64,000 nucleotides of DNA from Arthrobacter pascens (GCF_030815585.1 NZ_JAUSWY010000001.1:1488001-1552000); one strand, 5' to 3'; positions 1-9,894 are shown, counted from the stretch's first letter. Translations and numbers: made by a program. The notes: generated from the letters alone by a model not told the origin.

Positions 1-450
1 CTCGAGGTCATTGCGCGGGCCGCAGGCCTGTTTGACGAGGTCATCGTGGCCGTGTCCACGAACTATGCGAAGAAGTACAGGTTCAGCCTGGGGGACCGGA
101 TCGATATGGCCAGGGAAACCCTGGCGTCCCTGAAAGGCATAGTGGTGGAGCCCGTGGGTGAGGGACTCCTGGCGGAATATTGCCGCCAACGGGGGGTGTC
201 CGCGATCGTGAAGGGTCTGCGGTCCTCGTCCGACTTTGACTACGAACTTCCCATGGCCACCATGAACCGCCAGCTCAGCGGCGTGGAAACTGTCTTCCTG
301 CCTGCTGAGGCGCACTACCTGCATCTGTCCTCGACCCTCATCAAGGAAGTCGCCGGACTGGGTGGCAGCGTCTCCGACTACGTGCCCCGGTCGGTGCAAA
401 AGAGGATGCTGGCTGGCGAGTCTGCGCCTGACAAGGAGCAGAGAGGGTAG
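1..450 (+). CDS. coaD: Phosphopantetheine adenylyltransferase, 5' end outside window
   Basis: Catalyses the penultimate step of coenzyme A synthesis, moving AMP from ATP onto 4'-phosphopantetheine in the cytoplasm. The reading frame is open from base 1, so about 20 N-terminal residues, including the first nucleotide-binding His motif, lie upstream. What remains (149 residues) begins LEVIARAAGLFDEV and includes the RGVSAIVKGLRSSSDFDYE region and the HLSSTLIKEVA segment, which corresponds to the family's ISSS-type ATP-binding motif. It stands upstream of the YceD–rpmF–rnc operon, the usual actinobacterial order. Identity is secure; only the start is missing. Confidence 0.95.
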   Translation, partial: LEVIARAAGLFDEVIVAVSTNYAKKYRFSLGDRIDMARETLASLKGIVVEPVGEGLLAEYCRQRGVSAIVKGLRSSSDFDYELPMATMNRQLSGVETVFLPAEAHYLHLSSTLIKEVAGLGGSVSDYVPRSVQKRMLAGESAPDKEQRG

Positions 451-486
451 GCTAGTCCGGTACTTGAGGGCCTTCCAAGGCCTGGT

Positions 487-516
487 TTGAGTCCACACTG
501 GTCTTCAGGCTAAGAT
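487..516 (+). promoter_or_regulatory. Candidate promoter for the YceD–rpmF–rnc operon
   Basis: TTGAGT (487-492) and TAAGAT (511-516) are separated by 18 bp in the gap between coaD and the YceD gene. A start site near 523 would leave a leader of roughly 25 nt before the proposed start codon at 550. Assigned by eye from the sigma-70-type consensus only. Confidence 0.4.
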
Positions 517-549
517 GGTACGTCGGTCATATGTTCAACAGGAGTTCTC

Positions 550-1098
550 ATTAAACGAGATGCTAGTTCGCCCTTGGCGTTCGACGTCAAGGACCTCGGG
601 CGCAGCCCGGGAAGCATGCGGACACTGACAGAACATGTACCCGCACCAGGTGATCTTGGTGTGGCACTCATTGGTGTGCAGGAAGGCTCGGATGTCGAGC
701 TGGACCTGCGGCTGGAGGCCGTACACGAAGGAATTCTGGTATCAGGGACTGCAAACGTCGAAGTAACTGGCGAATGCGGCCGATGCCTGGATCCCCTTGC
801 GTATGACCTTGAGGTGGATGTGCAAGAACTTTTCTTCTATGAGGATGCTGAATTCTCGGACGAAGAAGACGAAGAAGAGCAACGTCGAGTCGAGCACGAT
901 CTGATCGATCTTGAGCCGGTGTTGCGGGACGCAGTTGTAACCATGCTGCCGTTCCAGCCGGTGTGCCGGGAAGACTGCCAGGGCCTTTGCTCCGAATGTG
1001 GAGTACGCCTGGAAGACGAGCCGGGGCATCACCACGAGGTCCTGGATCCTCGCTGGGCTGCCCTAGCTGACTTGGCTAAGCCTGACCGGCAAAACTGA
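550..1098 (+). CDS. YceD/DUF177 family protein, probable ATT start
   Basis: DUF177 (YceD) proteins are encoded directly upstream of rpmF in most bacteria and are linked to 23S rRNA or ribosome maturation. Cys pairs typical of the family are visible: CGRC near the middle, and CREDCQGLCSECG towards the C-terminus, with an acidic EEDEEEQ stretch between them. No ATG or GTG exists in frame after the stop at 511. An ATT at 550 lies 5 nt after a clean AGGAG (540-544) and would give IKRDASSPLAFDVKDLG, matching the usual position of the SPL-x-D segment. TTG at 574 is the conservative alternative but has no Shine-Dalgarno. The gene ends 36 bp before rpmF. Confidence 0.85.
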   Translation: MKRDASSPLAFDVKDLGRSPGSMRTLTEHVPAPGDLGVALIGVQEGSDVELDLRLEAVHEGILVSGTANVEVTGECGRCLDPLAYDLEVDVQELFFYEDAEFSDEEDEEEQRRVEHDLIDLEPVLRDAVVTMLPFQPVCREDCQGLCSECGVRLEDEPGHHHEVLDPRWAALADLAKPDRQN

Positions 1099-1134
1099 TT
1101 TGTAAGTGTTTGTCTAGAGAGAAATGAGTTAGCC

Positions 1135-1338
1135 GTGGCTGTCCCGAAGCGGAAAATGTCTCGCTCGAATACCCGCGCCCGCCGCTCCCAGTGGAAGGCA
1201 ACTGCCCCCCACCTGGTGAAGACTGTCGAGAACGGCCAGGTCACGTACAGCCTGCCGCACCAGGCAAAAGTCGTTACCGACTCGGCTGGCACTGCGCTGT
1301 TCCTTGAGTACAAGGGACGCAAGGTCGCAGACGTCTAA
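1135..1338 (+). CDS. rpmF: 50S ribosomal protein L32, cysteine-free form
   Basis: A 67-residue large-subunit protein starting [19 protein letters not shown], the invariant L32 N-terminus. It uses a GTG start after the purine-rich stretch GAGAGAAATGAG. The C-terminal half ([20 protein letters not shown]) has no Cys at all, so this is the zinc-independent form rather than the CxxC...CxxC form. It lies between the YceD gene and rnc, the standard ribosome-biogenesis arrangement. Whether a Cys-containing paralogue exists elsewhere cannot be seen here. Confidence 0.97.
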   Translation: MAVPKRKMSRSNTRARRSQWKATAPHLVKTVENGQVTYSLPHQAKVVTDSAGTALFLEYKGRKVADV

Positions 1339-1356
1339 TCGGCCATTAAGGCTGAC

Positions 1357-2088
1357 ATGATGTCTTCAACTGAAGAGCTTCTGAAGCGTCTCGGTGTCTC
1401 CATTGACGCCGGGACGCTTCGTCTTGCGCTCACGCACCGGTCCTACGCGTACGAAAACGGCGGGATACCAACCAACGAGCGGCTGGAATTCCTGGGTGAC
1501 TCCATCCTGGGTTTCTCCGTGACGGATGCCCTGTACCGGGACAATCCCACGCTGCCCGAAGGTGACCTTGCGAAACGCCGGTCCGCAGTGGTCAGCACCC
1601 GTGCCCTGGCCGGCATTGGCCGCAGCCTGGGCATCGGCGACTACATCTACCTTGGACAGGGCGAAAAGCTCACCGAAGGCAAGAACAAGGCCTCCATCCT
1701 GGCGGACACCATGGAAGCACTGATCGGTGCCACCTATGTGTCCAACGACATCGAGACTGCCCGCCAGCTGGTGATGCGTCTCATCGGCCCGCTCCTGAAG
1801 GACGCAGCCGCCCTCGGCGCCGGAACCGACTGGAAGACCAGCATCCAGGAGCTGGCAGCCAGCCGGCAGCTGGGCAGCATCCACTACGCCGTGGAGGGAT
1901 CCGGACCGGACCATGCCCGCACGTTCCGGGCGGTCCTGGAAATCGGTGGCACCGCGCACGGCAAGGGAACCGGCCATTCCAAGAAGGAAGCGGAGCAGGA
2001 AGCTGCGGCCGACGCGTGGAGGGTGCTTTCAGGAGCGGCCCGTGCAGTGGCTGCGGACGATTCCGCAGATACCGCCGCCAGCATCTAG
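1357..2088 (+). CDS. rnc: Ribonuclease III
   Basis: A double-strand-specific endoribonuclease that processes rRNA precursors and structured mRNAs. The 243 residues contain the RNase III signature [13 protein letters not shown] at about 40-52 and the second acidic cluster [10 protein letters not shown]. These are followed by a C-terminal dsRNA-binding domain ([10 protein letters not shown] to [13 protein letters not shown]). Two adjacent ATG codons (1357 and 1360) are possible starts. It lies 18 bp after rpmF and 11 bp before mutM, so is very likely cotranscribed with them. The final 20 residues are a low-complexity Ala/Asp tail. Confidence 0.97.
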   Translation: MMSSTEELLKRLGVSIDAGTLRLALTHRSYAYENGGIPTNERLEFLGDSILGFSVTDALYRDNPTLPEGDLAKRRSAVVSTRALAGIGRSLGIGDYIYLGQGEKLTEGKNKASILADTMEALIGATYVSNDIETARQLVMRLIGPLLKDAAALGAGTDWKTSIQELAASRQLGSIHYAVEGSGPDHARTFRAVLEIGGTAHGKGTGHSKKEAEQEAAADAWRVLSGAARAVAADDSADTAASI

Positions 2089-2099
2089 GCGGCCGCGCT

Positions 2100-3095
2100 G
2101 TGCCGGAACTCCCCGAGGTGGAAGTTGTCCGCCGCGGACTCGTGAAGTGGGTCCGGGGCCGGACCATCAACGCAGTGGACGTGTTGGACGAGCGGTCCAT
2201 CCGCCGTCACGCCCTGGGCACTGAGGACTTCGCCGGCAACCTGGCGGGAGCCACCGTACTGGACGTCGTCCGGCGCGGAAAGTTCCTCTGGATGCCGCTG
2301 CTGGATGCTGAATCGAACGGCGCGTCAGCAGATGCTTCCCCGGACGCAACGGGAGCCGCGCACACCACCCGTCCTCCCGCCGTCGCGCTCATGGCCCACC
2401 TCGGGATGAGCGGCCAACTCCTGATGCAGGACAACGGCGTGCCTGATGAGAAGCACCTCAAAGTCAGGCTGCGCCTGAGTCCACGGGAGGGGATGCCGGA
2501 ACAGCTCCGGTTTGTGGACCAGCGTATTTTCGGCGGGCTGTTCATCACCTCGATGGTCCCCACGGACGACGGCGGCCCGGGTGGCCTTGCCGAATCCCCC
2601 CTTCCGCTCATCGCGGAGGAAGCTTCCCACATCGCCAGGGACCCGCTGGACCCGGCGTTTTCCTTTGAGCTGTTCTACCGCCGGCTCCGGAAGCGGAAGA
2701 CAGGCCTCAAACGGGCCCTGCTGGACCAGGGCCTGGTGTCCGGCATTGGCAACATCTACGCAGATGAAGCGCTGTGGCGGGCAAAGCTCCATTACGCCCG
2801 GCCAACGGACACCCTTCGCCGGGCAGAGGCTGAGAGGGTCCTCGGCTGCACGCGGGAGGTAATGCTGGACGCCCTGGCCGCAGGCGGGACGAGTTTCGAT
2901 TCCCTCTATGTGAATGTCAACGGTGCCTCCGGGTACTTCGACCGTTCGCTCAACGCCTACGGCAGGGAAGGACAATTCTGCGTTCGCTGTGCCGCCGCCG
3001 GAATCAACGCGACCATCCGCCGCGAACAGTTCATGAACCGCTCCTCCTACACCTGTCCCGTCTGCCAGCCGCGGCCGCGGAACGGGCGCTGGTAG
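2100..3095 (+). CDS. mutM: Formamidopyrimidine-DNA glycosylase
   Basis: A base-excision repair enzyme (Fpg) that removes 8-oxoguanine and cleaves the backbone. The GTG at 2100 is the right start because the catalytic Pro must directly follow the initiator Met: [13 protein letters not shown]. An in-frame ATG at 2016 inside rnc would bury it. The H2TH segment [16 protein letters not shown] and the C-terminal zinc finger (CVRC ... CPVC) are intact. The protein has 331 residues, longer than the roughly 270 of E. coli because of Ala/Pro-rich insertions near residues 75-100 and 150-175. Confidence 0.96.
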   Translation: MPELPEVEVVRRGLVKWVRGRTINAVDVLDERSIRRHALGTEDFAGNLAGATVLDVVRRGKFLWMPLLDAESNGASADASPDATGAAHTTRPPAVALMAHLGMSGQLLMQDNGVPDEKHLKVRLRLSPREGMPEQLRFVDQRIFGGLFITSMVPTDDGGPGGLAESPLPLIAEEASHIARDPLDPAFSFELFYRRLRKRKTGLKRALLDQGLVSGIGNIYADEALWRAKLHYARPTDTLRRAEAERVLGCTREVMLDALAAGGTSFDSLYVNVNGASGYFDRSLNAYGREGQFCVRCAAAGINATIRREQFMNRSSYTCPVCQPRPRNGRW

Positions 3096-3192
3096 ACGGA
3101 CAGGCACCGCAAATCCGCGGAAATCCGCCACGACGCAGTAGATTTAGGCCAGCAGAGCAGCCGCTTCAGCCACTCAGGAGATCCGAAACACC

Positions 3193-6100
3193 TTGCACCT
3201 CAAAAGCCTGACCGTCCGGGGGTTCAAGTCGTTTGCGTCCGCCACGACCTTCGATTTCGAGCCCGGCGTCACCGCCGTGGTGGGTCCGAACGGTTCAGGC
3301 AAGTCCAACGTGGTGGACGCCCTCGCTTGGGTAATGGGGGAGCAGGGTGCCAAAACCCTTCGCGGCGGCAAGATGGAAGACGTCATTTTTGCCGGCACGT
3401 CCGGGCGGCCACCCCTCGGCCGTGCCCACGTCTCCCTCACCATTGACAACACCGACGGTGCCCTGCCCATCGAATACAGCGAGGTCACCATCTCGCGCAC
3501 CCTCTTCCGCACCGGCGGCTCCGAATACGCCATTAACGGGGCCGGCTGCCGTCTGTTAGACATCCAGGAGCTGCTGTCCGATTCCGGCCTCGGCCGGGAG
3601 ATGCATGTGATTGTGGGCCAGGGCCAGCTGGACAAGGTTCTCCATGCCACACCTGAGGACCGCCGCGGCTTCATCGAGGAAGCCGCCGGAATCCTCAAAC
3701 ATCGCCGCCGCAAGGAAAAGACTGTCCGCAAACTGGAGGCTATGCAGGCCAACCTGCAGCGCCTCAGTGACCTGACCGGGGAGATCCGGCGGCAACTCAC
3801 CCCGCTGGGCAAGCAGGCTGAAGTGGCCCGCCGGGCCCAGCGCGTCCAGTTCGATGTCCGGGACGCCCGCGCCCGGCTGCTCGCCGATGACCTCGTCCGG
3901 CTGCAGGGTTCACTGGCGCAGGACGTGGCGGATGAAGCTGCCCTCAAGGCCCGCCGCGCCGTCGTTGAGCAGGAGCTGGAATCCGGACGCAGGCAGCAGG
4001 CGGCCCTGGAACAGCTGGCCGCGGAGGCAACCCCCAGGCTCAACGCCGCCCGGGACACGTGGTACAGGCTGTCCACAGCACGCGAACGGCTCCGCTCCCT
4101 GGGCTCCCTGGCCCAGGAGCGCAGCCGGCTGCTCGGCTCGGTGGACGCGGAACCGTACTCCGGCCGGGATCCCGAGCAGCTGGAACGGCAGGCAGCCCGT
4201 GTCCGCGAGGAACTGACGGTACTCGAACGCCACATCCTGGACAAGCGCAGTGCCCTTGATACCGCCACCGCGGCCAAAACGGAAGCGGAGCAGGCCTCCC
4301 TTGCCGAAGAGAAACGGCTCACCGCTGTGCTCCGTGCGGCAGCCGACCGGCGGGAAGGCCTGGCTCGCCTCGCCGGTCAGGTGGGTGCGGCACGATCACG
4401 GGTGGAATCCGCCCAGGCTGAGCTGGGCAGGCTGAGGGAATCCCTCAAGGCCGGTGCGGAGCGGCGCCGCCACGCACAGGTGGAGTTCACCGCGCTGGAG
4501 ACCCAGGTTGCGGGCGTCGAGGAAGGCGAGGAAACCCTCGACGCCGACTACGAGGACGCCAGCACGGAGCTCGATGCGGTGCTCCAGGAGATTGCGGACG
4601 TTACCTCTGCCGTGGCGGAAGCTGTCCGCGAACGCGATGCCCTTGTAGCGCGGCGGGATGCGCTCCAGCTCGGGCTGAACCGGAAGGACGGCGCAGAACA
4701 CGCCCTCAACTCCGGACTGCCGGGCGTCGCCGGAACGCTCGCGTCCGGCTTGACCGTTGAGGCAGGATTCGAAACTGCCATTGCAGCGGCGCTCGGCGAC
4801 GCTTCCGAGGCCATTGTGGTGCGGGATCCGGCGGTAGCTGCCGCCGTCGTGCAGCTCCTCAAGGACGACGACGCCGGACGCGCCTCGCTGCTGCTGGAAT
4901 CGGCGATTGCCTCCGCAGGACAGGGTCCCGGACAGGGCGGCGCAGAATCCGGACCGTTTCCGGAAGGTGTCCGGAGCGCGGTCGACCTTGTTTCGGCTTC
5001 GGGCGGCAGCAAGTGGGGGGTCGCTGCCCTCCTCGCCGGGGTCGCCGTGGTTGACGACCTGGAGGCAGCTGCCCTCTTGGTTGCAGACAGGCCCGAACTG
5101 ACCGCCGTTACCCTGGCAGGCGACATCTTCACCGCACTGACAATCACCGGAGGATCGGCGAAGGCGCCGTCGCTACTGGAGGTACAGGCCGCCGTCGACG
5201 ACGCCGAAGCCCGGCTTGCCGCCGTCTCAGCGGACCTGGAACGGAACAGGTTCGCCTTGGCCGGCGCTGAGGCCAGGCGGGCAGAGGCACAGGACCGGGC
5301 CGACTCGGCCCTGGAACGGCTGCACGAATCCGACGCACGGCTGGCGGCGGTCGCTGAACGGTTGGGCCACCTGAATTCCGTCCTGCGCAGCGCTGTGGGC
5401 GAGAGCGACAGGCTGGCCGCTTCCCTTGCCAAAGCCGAGGCCAACGTGATCGCAGAGGAAGAAGCCCTCGCGGCCATTGCCGCACGGCTGGCTGCCGCGC
5501 AGGAATCTCCCGCAGAGGAGGAACCGTCCACCGAACAACGGGATGCCCTGGCCCTTGCTGCCTCACTTGCCCGCTCGGCCGAGATGGACGCCCGGCTGTC
5601 GCTCCGCAGCGCCGAAGAGCAGCTGGCGGCAACCAGGAACCGGGCAGCCTCACTGGAGCGCGCCGCTGCCACGGAACGCCGTGCACGGGAAGAGGCAGCG
5701 GAACGGGCCCGGCGCCGGCGGATCCAGGCCCGGCGCGCCGCCGCAGTGTCAGCGGCCGTGGAGTTGGCCACGCGCTCCATCGATGTGTCCGTGGAGCTGG
5801 CCCGGCACGAACGCGACCTCGCGGAAGAAAACCGCGAGGAGCGGGACCGCGGGCTCCTGGAATGCAGGACGGCCAACGACGCCTTCGCCAGCGAACTCGC
5901 GGAACTGACCGATTCGGTGCACCGCGACGAACTGGCCCGCGCCCAGCAGCGTGCCCGGGTGGACGCACTTGAAACCCGGTCCATCGAGGAACTCGGAATT
6001 ACCCCCGACATGCTTGTGGCAGACTATGGCCCCGACGTACCGGTGCCCGTGCCTGCCGAGGAAAGCGGGGACAAGTGGGCAGCTCTCAGGGCTCCTGTCG

Positions 6101-6795
6101 ATGACAACGGCACGCCGGTGGCCGCTGGAAAGCCCTTTGTCCGTGAGGAGCAGGAGAAGCGTCTCAGGAAGGCTGAGCGTGACCTGTCCAGCCTCGGCCG
6201 GGTGAATCCGCTCGCGCTGGAGGAGTTCGCAGCCCTTGAGGAGCGCCACCAGTTCCTCAGCACGCAGCTGGAGGACCTGAAGGCCAGCCGCAAGGACCTG
6301 CTGGACATCATCAAGGAAGTCGATGACCGCGTCCAGCGGGTCTTTGCCGAGGCCTTCGAGGACACCCAGGCGCAGTTCATACGGGTTTTTGCGCGCCTCT
6401 TCCCTGGAGGGGAAGGCCGTCTTGTCCTGACGGACCCCTCCGATATGCTCACCACGGGCATCGAGGTGGAGGCACGCCCCGCCGGCAAGAAGATCAAGAG
6501 GCTTTCCTTGCTCTCCGGCGGGGAACGCTCCCTCACCGCCGTCGCCCTGCTCGTGGCCATCTTCAAAGCCCGGCCCTCACCGTTCTACGTCATGGATGAG
6601 GTGGAGGCGGCCCTTGATGACACCAACCTCGGCAGGCTCATCACCATCTTCGAGGAACTCCGGGAGTCCAGCCAGCTCATTGTGATCACCCACCAGAAAC
6701 GGACCATGGAAGTGGCAGACGCGCTCTATGGCGTCACCATGCGCGGCGACGGCGTCTCCACCGTCATCAGCCAGCGGATGGGCGGAGAGGTGTAG
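3193..6795 (+). CDS. smc: Chromosome segregation protein SMC
   Basis: The condensin ATPase that compacts and segregates the nucleoid, normally with ScpA and ScpB, which are not in this window. The 1200 residues show the full architecture: Walker A GPNGSGKS at 31-38, a long N-terminal coiled coil, a hinge at about 500-660 containing the GLPGVAGTLA segment, and a C-terminal coiled coil. The head carries the signature LSGGERSLTA and Walker B FYVMDEVEAALDD. TTG at 3193 is the start, since the conserved HLKSLTVRGFKSFA begins there; an AGGAG lies 12 nt upstream. It is followed by ftsY, as in most actinobacteria. Confidence 0.98.
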   Translation: MHLKSLTVRGFKSFASATTFDFEPGVTAVVGPNGSGKSNVVDALAWVMGEQGAKTLRGGKMEDVIFAGTSGRPPLGRAHVSLTIDNTDGALPIEYSEVTISRTLFRTGGSEYAINGAGCRLLDIQELLSDSGLGREMHVIVGQGQLDKVLHATPEDRRGFIEEAAGILKHRRRKEKTVRKLEAMQANLQRLSDLTGEIRRQLTPLGKQAEVARRAQRVQFDVRDARARLLADDLVRLQGSLAQDVADEAALKARRAVVEQELESGRRQQAALEQLAAEATPRLNAARDTWYRLSTARERLRSLGSLAQERSRLLGSVDAEPYSGRDPEQLERQAARVREELTVLERHILDKRSALDTATAAKTEAEQASLAEEKRLTAVLRAAADRREGLARLAGQVGAARSRVESAQAELGRLRESLKAGAERRRHAQVEFTALETQVAGVEEGEETLDADYEDASTELDAVLQEIADVTSAVAEAVRERDALVARRDALQLGLNRKDGAEHALNSGLPGVAGTLASGLTVEAGFETAIAAALGDASEAIVVRDPAVAAAVVQLLKDDDAGRASLLLESAIASAGQGPGQGGAESGPFPEGVRSAVDLVSASGGSKWGVAALLAGVAVVDDLEAAALLVADRPELTAVTLAGDIFTALTITGGSAKAPSLLEVQAAVDDAEARLAAVSADLERNRFALAGAEARRAEAQDRADSALERLHESDARLAAVAERLGHLNSVLRSAVGESDRLAASLAKAEANVIAEEEALAAIAARLAAAQESPAEEEPSTEQRDALALAASLARSAEMDARLSLRSAEEQLAATRNRAASLERAAATERRAREEAAERARRRRIQARRAAAVSAAVELATRSIDVSVELARHERDLAEENREERDRGLLECRTANDAFASELAELTDSVHRDELARAQQRARVDALETRSIEELGITPDMLVADYGPDVPVPVPAEESGDKWAALRAPVDDNGTPVAAGKPFVREEQEKRLRKAERDLSSLGRVNPLALEEFAALEERHQFLSTQLEDLKASRKDLLDIIKEVDDRVQRVFAEAFEDTQAQFIRVFARLFPGGEGRLVLTDPSDMLTTGIEVEARPAGKKIKRLSLLSGGERSLTAVALLVAIFKARPSPFYVMDEVEAALDDTNLGRLITIFEELRESSQLIVITHQKRTMEVADALYGVTMRGDGVSTVISQRMGGEV

Positions 6796-6858
6796 CTGCC
6801 TGACCGCGTCCCTCCCGTCCGCGGAAAACGCCTGCTTCGTTTGTGAGAAGCTAGGGGA

Positions 6859-8073
6859 GTGAATGACATCCTCCCCATTATTCTGTCCATTGTTGCTGCC
6901 CTGGCGGTTCTTGGCGGGCTGATTCCGGTCCTGATGAAGACGCGGAAGAACATCAACCAGTACCCGGGCAGCCGCGACGCGAACGATCCTGCCCGCCCTC
7001 AGGGCACCGGCGGCGGAACCCTGCTGGAGGACGCCCCGGTGGTGCCGGCAGAACGCCAGTCGCCTGCCGGCGTCGGCGTTGAGGACCTGGAAACCACCGA
7101 CGTCCCTGACGACGCAGCAGGCCTGGAAACGATCCAGGTCGAGACGCCCCTTCCGGTGGCGGGCCGCCTCACCCGGCTGCGTGAGCGACTGGTCCGCTCC
7201 AATAACATCCTGGGCAAAGGCCTGCTGGCCCTGCTCTCCAGCGATACCATCGACGAAGCCGTCTGGGACGAAGTTGAGGAAACCCTCCTTCTGGCCGACC
7301 TCGGTACCGAGCCCACCATGCAGCTGGTGGATGCCCTGCGGGAGCGCGTGAAGGTGCTCGGCACCCGGACTCCCGAGCAGGTCAAGGCGCTGCTTCGCGA
7401 AGAACTCATCAAGCTGGTGGATCCCACCATGGACCGCCGCCTGCACATTGACAGGCACGCGGACAAACCAGCCGTCATGATGGTGGTCGGCGTCAACGGC
7501 GTGGGCAAGACCACCACGGTAGGCAAGCTTGCGCGCGTGCTCGTGGCCGAGGACAAGGACGTCATCCTTGGCGCCGCGGACACCTTCCGCGCCGCCGCGG
7601 CCGAGCAGTTGGCAACGTGGGGCCAGCGCGTCGGCGTCCCCACAGTGAAGTCCGACGTCGACGGCGCCGATCCCGCCTCCGTTGCCTATGAGGCGGTCAA
7701 GGCAGGTATCGAGCAGGAGGTCGACGTGGTCATGATCGACACCGCCGGCCGCCTGCAGAACAAAGTGGGCCTCATGGACGAGCTTGGCAAGGTCAAGCGC
7801 GTCATCGAAAAACTCGCCGAAGTCGACGAGGTACTGCTGGTACTGGACGCCACCACCGGCCAGAACGGGCTGAACCAGGCACGCGTCTTCTCTGAGGTGG
7901 TCAATATCACCGGCATCGTCCTGACCAAGCTGGACGGCACCGCCAAGGGCGGGATCGTCGTCGCGATCCAGAAGTCGCTTGGCGTGCCCGTCAAGCTGAT
8001 CGGTCTCGGCGAAGGCGCGGACGACCTCGCTCCGTTCGAGGCCGAGAGCTTCGTTGACGCGCTGCTGAACTGA
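6859..8073 (+). CDS. ftsY: Signal recognition particle receptor FtsY
   Basis: The membrane-associated SRP GTPase that receives ribosome–nascent-chain complexes from Ffh (encoded at 14831-16408) and delivers them to SecYEG. GTG start with GGGGA immediately upstream. A hydrophobic segment ([22 protein letters not shown]) forms an N-terminal membrane anchor, followed by an acidic linker, the helical N domain, and the G domain with [26 protein letters not shown] and TKLDG. The 404 residues are normal for actinobacterial FtsY. Transcription probably ends at the hairpin at 8131-8183. Confidence 0.97.
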   Translation: MNDILPIILSIVAALAVLGGLIPVLMKTRKNINQYPGSRDANDPARPQGTGGGTLLEDAPVVPAERQSPAGVGVEDLETTDVPDDAAGLETIQVETPLPVAGRLTRLRERLVRSNNILGKGLLALLSSDTIDEAVWDEVEETLLLADLGTEPTMQLVDALRERVKVLGTRTPEQVKALLREELIKLVDPTMDRRLHIDRHADKPAVMMVVGVNGVGKTTTVGKLARVLVAEDKDVILGAADTFRAAAAEQLATWGQRVGVPTVKSDVDGADPASVAYEAVKAGIEQEVDVVMIDTAGRLQNKVGLMDELGKVKRVIEKLAEVDEVLLVLDATTGQNGLNQARVFSEVVNITGIVLTKLDGTAKGGIVVAIQKSLGVPVKLIGLGEGADDLAPFEAESFVDALLN

Positions 8074-8130
8074 GCCCTTGACCTGAAGCTCTGGGCGGTG
8101 TCCTGTTCGCGCCCGCCTCGTCTGGTCCCG

Positions 8131-8183
8131 CCATACAAAAGTGCCTCCGTTTCCTGTCAGGAAGCGGAGGCACTTTTGTATGG
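8131..8183. terminator. Bidirectional terminator between ftsY and the glycosidase gene
   Basis: A 53-bp near-perfect palindrome. The left arm 8131-8156 pairs with the right arm 8158-8183, with a single G·T wobble (8150/8164). The arms end in AAAAG/CTTTT runs, so both strands yield a strong stem with a U-rich 3' side. It sits exactly between two convergent genes. Confidence 0.9.
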
Positions 8184-8208
8184 CTAGCTGTGTATTGCCG
8201 CGGAATTG

Positions 8209-9894
8209 TCAGTACGTGAAGTTGAGAACGGTCACGGTGCCGGCGGTCAGCTTGAAGCCCTGTGTTGCGGACTTGTACTGGAAGCCGGGGACCGTGGCGC
8301 GTTCAGCCAGCGGTGTCGGTTCCGACTTGGCCCCATCGATCACCGTGCTGTCCTCGGCGCCGTAGCTGGGGCCGGTGAGCTGGGTCATGGTGCCGGTCAC
8401 GGGCTTGCCCGGCAGGTTCAGCGTCACATCTGTCTGGGCGGCCTTTTCAGGATCGTTTTCATTGACGATGACCACGGTGGTGCTACCGTCCGCGTTCTGC
8501 AGTGCGTAGCTGAACGCCAGGCCACCACCGGAGCTGTCCAGCTTCATGAACTTTCCGGCCTCAAGTTCGGCCACCATGGAGAGACCAAAAAAGTTGGCCC
8601 GACCGGACATAGTGCCGTTGCCCTGAGGATACGTGCCGGCGCTGCAGATGACGGACATGGGCGGGCCGCCCTTGCACGTGAGCAGGGAGCTGTGGAATCC
8701 GATCCTCGCGATCCCCAGTTGCGCGGCGTTGAGCGCGTAATCGGCCGTCCAGAGTGCGGAAGCATGGGTACGCGAGGTCTCGTTCGACCCGGGGCAGGCT
8801 GCGATCCCGGTTTCCGGGAGCCATGTTTCCAGGTCACTTGCCTGGCCGGCCTTATGGGCCGACCGCTGGTAGTCGGCGGCACGGTCATGCATGTTTTGGC
8901 TCATCAGGTTAGCCATGGTGGGCGAGCCCTGGGGGTCGCTTCCGTCACAGCTGTAGAGCGGGTAGTTGTGGAACGAGAGGATCTTCTTCTGCGGGATGTC
9001 CGCATCGATGAACGGCTGCCACCACTTCTGGTCATAGGCGCCCGGACCTGAAATGGGCACAGTCGGGGCAACAGCATAGATCGCGTTGGCGTAATCCTTG
9101 AGCTCCCTGACGTACTGGTCGAGGCTGTAGCCGTCGGTCTTTACACCGTTGAAGGCGTAGCCGTTGGGCTCATTGCCCACCGTGACGCTGAGCAGCCGGT
9201 CACCGAAGATTTCCGAGGCGTGTTTGACCATGTCCGCTGCGCGGTTAGGGTCGTAATGCCCGAGGTCAACGGTAAGGCTGACCTTGGCGTCCGTTGCGTC
9301 GAGTAACGTCTTGAGCCGGGTGAGGTCCGCCGGGCCGACTGCTGCGACCGGATGCGCCTTGTCCCCACGGTAGCTGGACGGGAGGGTTTCATTGGAGGAC
9401 GTCCAGAGGAACCGACGGTCCACAGCGTTCCCGCCAAACCGGAGGACCGGCTGGTCGACCTCCTTGAGGAGCTTTACCATCGAGGCGTTGTCGCCGCTCA
9501 AGTCGGGGTCAGCCAGGTCCGTGGCCTCCAGCGAGATTCCTATCAGGCCCTTGTTCAGGGAGGTGCCGACAAGGTCCTTGGACACGCTCACCTCAAGGGG
9601 CTCAACCTTTTCCAACGGTGACCCGGCTGGTGGCCCGGCCTGCTCGTAGTAGGTGACAGGTGTTCCCACTTCTGCGGTTTCGCTGGCGGTGGCCGTGTTC
9701 GAGGCGGCGGGCTCCGGCGCCGGCGACGGGGGGCCGAAAGTCAAAGGGATGGCCACCGCGGCTGCTGCTATAACGGCGACGATTGCTCCGGCGGCGATCA
9801 GCCGCGAACGCTTCTTGCTGCCCGCTGGAGCGGAGTCTTGGCCAGAGGGGTCGGGGGTAGCCGAATTCTCAGGTGAATGGTCGATTGGCGCCAT
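8209..9894 (-). CDS. Membrane-anchored GH79-like glycoside hydrolase (predicted)
   Basis: A 561-residue extracytoplasmic protein. A polar N-terminus and one membrane segment (RLIAAGAIVAVIAAAAVAI, about 31-50) are followed by a Pro/Ala/Thr linker and a TIM-barrel-like domain. LRFGGNAVDRRFLW, SVTVGNEPNGY (acid/base Glu) and WLPETGI (nucleophile Glu) fit a retaining clan-A hydrolase of the GH79 beta-glucuronidase type. A beta-sandwich-like C-terminal domain runs to the end. GGAGG precedes the ATG well. No carbohydrate-use genes adjoin it, so the substrate is unknown; a glucuronide or proteoglycan-like glycan is a guess from the family. Confidence 0.7.
   Translation of the reverse strand: MAPIDHSPENSATPDPSGQDSAPAGSKKRSRLIAAGAIVAVIAAAAVAIPLTFGPPSPAPEPAASNTATASETAEVGTPVTYYEQAGPPAGSPLEKVEPLEVSVSKDLVGTSLNKGLIGISLEATDLADPDLSGDNASMVKLLKEVDQPVLRFGGNAVDRRFLWTSSNETLPSSYRGDKAHPVAAVGPADLTRLKTLLDATDAKVSLTVDLGHYDPNRAADMVKHASEIFGDRLLSVTVGNEPNGYAFNGVKTDGYSLDQYVRELKDYANAIYAVAPTVPISGPGAYDQKWWQPFIDADIPQKKILSFHNYPLYSCDGSDPQGSPTMANLMSQNMHDRAADYQRSAHKAGQASDLETWLPETGIAACPGSNETSRTHASALWTADYALNAAQLGIARIGFHSSLLTCKGGPPMSVICSAGTYPQGNGTMSGRANFFGLSMVAELEAGKFMKLDSSGGGLAFSYALQNADGSTTVVIVNENDPEKAAQTDVTLNLPGKPVTGTMTQLTGPSYGAEDSTVIDGAKSEPTPLAERATVPGFQYKSATQGFKLTAGTVTVLNFTY

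Noticed and set aside
4548..6011. A 487-codon minus-strand frame inside smc
   Set aside because: Ser/Ala/Arg-rich low-complexity translation typical of an antisense shadow; smc coding is continuous and intact there.
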